A stretch of 19,031 nt of DNA from an uncultured Lachnobacterium sp. (GTDB lineage: Bacteria > Bacillota > Clostridia > Lachnospirales > Lachnospiraceae). A program made the position numbers and the translations under genes. The stretch is taken from positions 1 to 19,031 of the forward strand of contig URSS01000051.1 in the NCBI GenBank assembly GCA_900550545.1, given 5' to 3'. Below the pieces are notes generated by a model. The model did not search any database, was not told the origin of the DNA, and worked only from the letters and a program-made list of their open reading frames with translations. Below are positions 15,415 through 19,031 of the stretch, piece by piece; the stretch's first letter is position 1, and every line of letters starts with the position of its first letter.

Positions 15415-17163
15415 TTACTCAACATCCTGTAATGCTTCCATGTCCTCTTCACCTGTACGGATCTTGACAACTTTTGCAACATCATATACAAAGATTTTTC
15501 CATCTCCGATATGTCCTGTGTAAAGGGCCTTCTTTGCAGCCTCTACGACACTGTCTACAGGAATCTTGCTTACGACAACCTCAACCTTGATCTTAGGAAG
15601 TAAGGTTGCATCGACTTCAGCACCACGATAACGCTCGCCTGAACCTTTCTGGATACCACAACCCATAACCTGTGTACAGGTCATACCGGTTACACCCAGA
15701 TCGTTCATTGCCTTCTTTAAGTGATCGTAACGCGACAGTTTTGCGATAATAACAACTTTGTACATTCCGGTTGCATCCTTTGGAATAGCGGAAACAACCT
15801 TGACAGCGGCATCTTTCTTTGCCTGTGAAGCCTCTGCATATTCTGGTGTACCAAGGTCTGTGTTTTCGTTAACATCCATTGTCATAGTGTTGGAAACATC
15901 CATGATAGAGAATCCTGAGTAAGCAGATGCAAGACCATGCTCCATAGAATCCAGACCAACGATTTCCTCTTCCTCAGTAACACGAAGACCGATTGTCTTC
16001 TTAATAATAACAAATGCGATTGTAATTGTTACGGCAGTCCATGCTGCGACAGTTATAAAACCTAATAACTGAATACCTAACTGTTTGAATCCACCACCAT
16101 AGAAAAGACCTTTTATTGTATCATTTCCCGGTGCGGATGTTGTTGCAAATAAACCAACGGCGATTGTTCCCCACATACCATTCATCATATGTACAGCCAC
16201 GGCACCAACCGGGTCATCCACATGAAGCTTGTAATCGAGAAGCCATACACCAAATACTACAAGTAATCCAGATACAAAACCAATAATAATTGCTCCCAGA
16301 CAATCCGTTACATCACATGGAGCTGTAATTGCTACAAGTCCTGCAAGAGATGCATTCAGACACATAGAAACGTCCGGCTTACCATATTTGAGCCATGTAA
16401 AGATCATACATACAACAGTTGCAACTGCTGGTGCTACGGTTGTTGTAAGGAATACACTTGCCAGCTGATCTCCTGATTTACATGCAGCACCGTTAAATCC
16501 ATACCATCCAAACCAGAGAATAAATACACCAAGTGCTCCAATCGGAAGATTGTGTCCCGGAAAAGCATTGACTTTTGTAATCTTTCCGGATTTGTCTTTT
16601 GTAAACTTACCAATACGCGGTCCAAGCATTGCAGCTCCGATCAATGCGGAGATACCACCAACCATATGAATTGCACAGGAACCTGCGAAATCATGGAAAC
16701 CAAGCTGTGCGAGCCAGCCGCCACCCCAGATCCAGTGTGCTTCAATCGGATAAATCAATGCAGAAATTACTGCAGAATAAATACAATAAGATAAGAATTT
16801 TGTTCTCTCAGCCATAGCACCAGATACGATGGTTGCTGTGGTTGCACAGAATACTAAGTTGAATACAAAATTTGAAAAATCAAAATTTGAATAGCTTGTA
16901 AAGATATCAAATCCAGGTTTTCCAATAAATCCCAGGAAATCTTCACCTAATAACAATGAAAAACCTATCAGAATGAACATAACTGTACCAATACAGAAGT
17001 CCATAAGGTTCTTCATAATAATATTTCCGGCATTCTTTGCTCTGGTAAAACCTGTTTCTACCATAGCAAAACCTGCCTGCATCCAGAATACCAATGCGGC
17101 ACCAATCAAAAACCAGATACCAAACATATTTTCATTAATGAAATCAATAATTTGTTGTTCCAT
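15415..17163 (-). CDS. amt: Ammonium transporter (Amt/MEP/Rh) fused to a C-terminal P-II signalling domain
   Basis: This 582-residue protein joins an Amt channel (about 1-395, roughly eleven membrane helices) to a P-II (GlnK-like) domain (466-582). The conserved pore histidines are His166 (DFAGSCAIHMVGG) and His325 (AVHMMNGMWG). In the P-II part, KVVIIAKLSRYDHLKKAMNDLG, GCGIQKG, YRGAE, LPKIKVEVVV and TGHIGDGKIFVYD match the family. The T-loop tyrosine that is uridylylated in enteric P-II is Val517, and the Lys of TGKIGDGK is His551, so control by uridylylation is unlikely. Fusion would place the sensor at the channel mouth instead of recruiting free GlnK. A linker of about 70 residues (396-465) joins the parts. 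AGGAGG is 8 bases upstream of the ATG. The gene follows the glutamine synthetase gene, separated by a terminator and a repeat leader. Confidence 0.95.
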   Translation of the reverse strand: MEQQIIDFINENMFGIWFLIGAALVFWMQAGFAMVETGFTRAKNAGNIIMKNLMDFCIGTVMFILIGFSLLLGEDFLGFIGKPGFDIFTSYSNFDFSNFVFNLVFCATTATIVSGAMAERTKFLSYCIYSAVISALIYPIEAHWIWGGGWLAQLGFHDFAGSCAIHMVGGISALIGAAMLGPRIGKFTKDKSGKITKVNAFPGHNLPIGALGVFILWFGWYGFNGAACKSGDQLASVFLTTTVAPAVATVVCMIFTWLKYGKPDVSMCLNASLAGLVAITAPCDVTDCLGAIIIGFVSGLLVVFGVWLLDYKLHVDDPVGAVAVHMMNGMWGTIAVGLFATTSAPGNDTIKGLFYGGGFKQLGIQLLGFITVAAWTAVTITIAFVIIKKTIGLRVTEEEEIVGLDSMEHGLASAYSGFSIMDVSNTMTMDVNENTDLGTPEYAEASQAKKDAAVKVVSAIPKDATGMYKVVIIAKLSRYDHLKKAMNDLGVTGMTCTQVMGCGIQKGSGERYRGAEVDATLLPKIKVEVVVSKIPVDSVVEAAKKALYTGHIGDGKIFVYDVAKVVKIRTGEEDMEALQDVE

Positions 17164-17186
17164 AACGTTTTCCTCCTTCTTTCATT

Positions 17187-17290
17187 GCGTACAACGATTA
17201 TAAGGAATCCTCCCACTCCGTGGGTCCCTCCTTCTTTGGCGTACATCGATCACAAGGAATCCTCCCACTTCGTGGGTCCCTCCTTATGAT
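17187..17290 (-). repeat. Two tandem 52-base repeats with hairpins in the transporter leader
   Basis: Two copies with a period of exactly 52 bases (17187-17238 and 17239-17290) differ at only a few positions. Each contains a 32-base inverted repeat (17202-17233 and 17254-17285): an outer AAGGA/TCCTT pairing and an inner CCCAC/GTGGG stem. The end of each unit (CCTCCTTCTTT on the plus strand) recurs a third time as the true ribosome binding site at 17172-17182. The copies lie between the glnA terminator and the transporter start, so they should be in its untranslated leader. Confidence 0.85.
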
Positions 17291-17346
17291 ATAAAAAAGA
17301 ACACTTCCCCAAAATTCCACAGCTTTGTGGTTCTGAAAAAGTGTCC
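17291..17346 (-). terminator. Terminator after glutamine synthetase
   Basis: On the minus strand GGACACTT (17339-17346) pairs with AAGTGTTC (17299-17306), enclosing a second small hairpin (CCACA with TGTGG), and is followed by six T. It lies about 40 bases after the glutamine synthetase stop. The two-part stem might also serve as a regulated terminator for the downstream transporter. Confidence 0.8.
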
Positions 17347-17383
17347 TTTATTTTAATAATATTTATGAATTAACTTTCTATGA

Positions 17384-19031
17384 TTATACTTCGAAAATTA
17401 AATCTCCATAAGATGGCATTGGCCATAAGTCTTTGTCTACGATCATCTCAAGCTTATCTACTGGTGCACGAAGTGCATCCATTGCTGTCTTAACAGTGTC
17501 TCTGTAGTATACTGCCTGATCTCTGCCTTCTTCCATCTTTCCACCCTGCTCGGTTACTTCCTGTACCTTTGTCAGTGCAGCTTTGGTCTCTGCGAGTAAT
17601 GCAGATGTCTCTTTTAACAGTTCTGTCTGTGTGCTGACGTCAGCATCTGCGCATGCTGTCTTTACTGTTGCAAGTGACTGTCCAAGCTCTGTTGTATATT
17701 TGATAACTGCCGGAATGATCTGCTTTCCAGCAATATCGATCATAGCCTTTGCTTCGATATTGATAGTCTTTGCATAAGTCTCATACTCAATTTCTACACG
17801 GGACTCAAGTTCTGGCTTAGTAAATACACCAAACTTCTCGAATGCTGTAACAGATTCCGGTGCTGTATAAGCAGGGATTGCATCAACCATGGATTTGATG
17901 TTTGGAAGACCACGCTTTGCAGCTTCCTCAACCCATTCATCCGAATATCCGTTTCCATTGAATACGATTCTCTGATGCTCAACTGCATACTCTTTAATCA
18001 GATCATGTACAGCAAGTTCGAAATCATCTGCTTTCTCAAGTCTGTCACAAGCCTCTGAGAATGCTTCTGCAACGATGGTGTTCAATACGATATTTGCCTG
18101 TGCAACAGAATCCTGAGAACCAACCATACGGAACTCAAACTTATTACCAGTGAAAGCGAATGGTGATGTACGGTTACGATCTGTCGCATCCTTCATGAAA
18201 TCAGGAATTGTCTTAACACCTGTCTCAAGCTTCTCACCCCTTAAGCTGTGTGTTGCTGTACCAGTGGAGATTAACTGATTTAATACGTCTCCAAGCTGAT
18301 CTCCTAAGTATACAGAAAGGATTGCTGGTGGTGCCTCGTTTGCTCCTAATCTGTGATCATTTCCTACGTCAGCAGCTGCTGCACGAAGAAGTGCTGCATG
18401 CTCATCAACAGCTTTTAACATACAGGTAAGTACAAGTAAGAACTGTACGTTCTCATGTGGTGTCTTGCCCGGCTCAAGTAAATTAATTCCGTCGTCAGTT
18501 GTAATAGACCAGTTGTCATGCTTTCCGGATCCGTTCACACCTGCGAATGGTTTCTCATGAAGCAAGCACTGTAAACCATGACGTCCGGCTACTTTCTTTA
18601 ATGTCTCCATGATCAGCTGGTTGTGGTCTACAGCCACGTTACACTCTGCATAGATTGGAGCTAACTCGTGCTGTGCAGGAGCAACCTCATTATGCTGTGT
18701 CTTTGCAGATACACCCAGTTTCCAAAGTTCCTTGTTTACATCTTTCATGTAAGCTGCGATTCTCTCGCGGATAGCTCCGAAGTAATGGTCATCCATTTCC
18801 TGGCCCTTTGGAGGCATTGCACCAAATAATGTACGACCGGTAAAGATCAAATCTTTACGCTGTAAATATTTTTCACGATCTACAATGAAATACTCCTGCT
18901 CAGGTCCAACAGAAGGTGTAACCTTTGTGGATGTTGTATTTCCAAATAATCTTAATAAGCGAAGTGACTGTTCATTGATTGCTTCCATGGAACGAAGAAG
19001 TGGTGTCTTCTGATCCAGTGCCTCTCCTGTG
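17384..19031 (-). CDS. glnN: Glutamine synthetase type III, 5' part outside window
   Basis: This enzyme makes glutamine from glutamate, ammonia and ATP. The visible 548 codons run in from the right edge with no start, and the family is about 700 residues long, so roughly 150 residues lie outside. Type III hallmarks are clear: TPSVGPEQEYFIVDREKYLQ, HNEVAPAQHELAPIYAECN, the HEKPFAGVNGSGKHDNWS block holding catalytic residues, the PGKTPHENVQFLLVL stretch and RNRTSPFAFTGNKFEFRMVG, which supplies an active-site arginine. The long helical C-terminal part (TELLKETSALLAETKAALT) is typical of type III. It stands before the Amt-P-II gene, linking ammonium uptake to assimilation. Its own promoter is not visible. 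Confidence 0.95.
   Translation of the reverse strand, partial: TGEALDQKTPLLRSMEAINEQSLRLLRLFGNTTSTKVTPSVGPEQEYFIVDREKYLQRKDLIFTGRTLFGAMPPKGQEMDDHYFGAIRERIAAYMKDVNKELWKLGVSAKTQHNEVAPAQHELAPIYAECNVAVDHNQLIMETLKKVAGRHGLQCLLHEKPFAGVNGSGKHDNWSITTDDGINLLEPGKTPHENVQFLLVLTCMLKAVDEHAALLRAAAADVGNDHRLGANEAPPAILSVYLGDQLGDVLNQLISTGTATHSLRGEKLETGVKTIPDFMKDATDRNRTSPFAFTGNKFEFRMVGSQDSVAQANIVLNTIVAEAFSEACDRLEKADDFELAVHDLIKEYAVEHQRIVFNGNGYSDEWVEEAAKRGLPNIKSMVDAIPAYTAPESVTAFEKFGVFTKPELESRVEIEYETYAKTINIEAKAMIDIAGKQIIPAVIKYTTELGQSLATVKTACADADVSTQTELLKETSALLAETKAALTKVQEVTEQGGKMEEGRDQAVYYRDTVKTAMDALRAPVDKLEMIVDKDLWPMPSYGDLIFEV

Noticed and set aside
17187..17285. GTG-started leader peptides beginning inside the tandem repeats
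   Set aside because: GTG codons at a suitable distance from AAGGAGG exist in both copies, but the GTG is buried in the stem and the peptides show no regulatory codon run.
1..19031. CRISPR array, tRNA or rRNA gene, insertion sequence
   Set aside because: Both strands were read through; no regularly spaced repeats, cloverleaf sequence, transposase or terminal inverted repeats were noticed.

Overview
The window looks like a chromosomal segment of a low-to-mid GC Gram-positive of the class Clostridia, most likely a gut Lachnospiraceae relative. This is inferred from a type III glutamine synthetase beside an ammonium transporter with a fused P-II domain, AGGAGG-type ribosome binding sites, densely packed genes and T-rich hairpin terminators. 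Every gene I can support reads on the minus strand, so biological order runs from right to left.

Right part (19031 to about 15320): nitrogen assimilation. The 3' part of a type III glutamine synthetase (glnN type) ends in a terminator. A leader follows with a 52-bp unit repeated in tandem, each copy folding into a hairpin, and then an Amt ammonium channel fused to a C-terminal P-II signalling domain with its own terminator. Next comes a stretch of about 470 bases without a convincing gene but with two strong hairpins.

Middle part (14945 to 12647): a two-gene glycan operon with its own -10 box and terminator. It holds UDP-galactopyranose mutase (glf) and a family 2 glycosyltransferase joined by a one-base stop/start overlap, which suggests a galactofuranose-containing surface polysaccharide.

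Left part (12608 to the left edge): the unusual part. One promoter (TTGAAA, 17 bases, TATAGT) appears to drive eleven tightly packed genes, many with overlapping stops and starts. Four open the operon with no family I can name. Then come a VgrG/gp27-gp5-like spike, a small protein resembling the DcrB/DUF1795 (Eag chaperone) fold, a second VgrG-like spike, a pentapeptide-repeat protein, an Imm11-like protein and a DUF4280 PAAR-like tip protein carrying a coiled coil. The last gene runs off the left edge after at least 1096 codons. It is a single polypeptide with a third VgrG-like spike, two hydrophobic segments and an Rhs/YD-repeat shell. Its toxic C-terminus and any immunity gene lie outside the window.

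Taken together, the left part looks like a spike, tip, chaperone and Rhs-toxin delivery cassette of the type VI secretion or contractile-injection kind, but in an apparently one-membrane bacterium. No sheath, tube, AAA+ ATPase or membrane-complex gene is recognisable by eye. The four unknown leading genes may be very diverged structural parts, or the cassette may use machinery encoded elsewhere. This is the best candidate here for an undescribed system.
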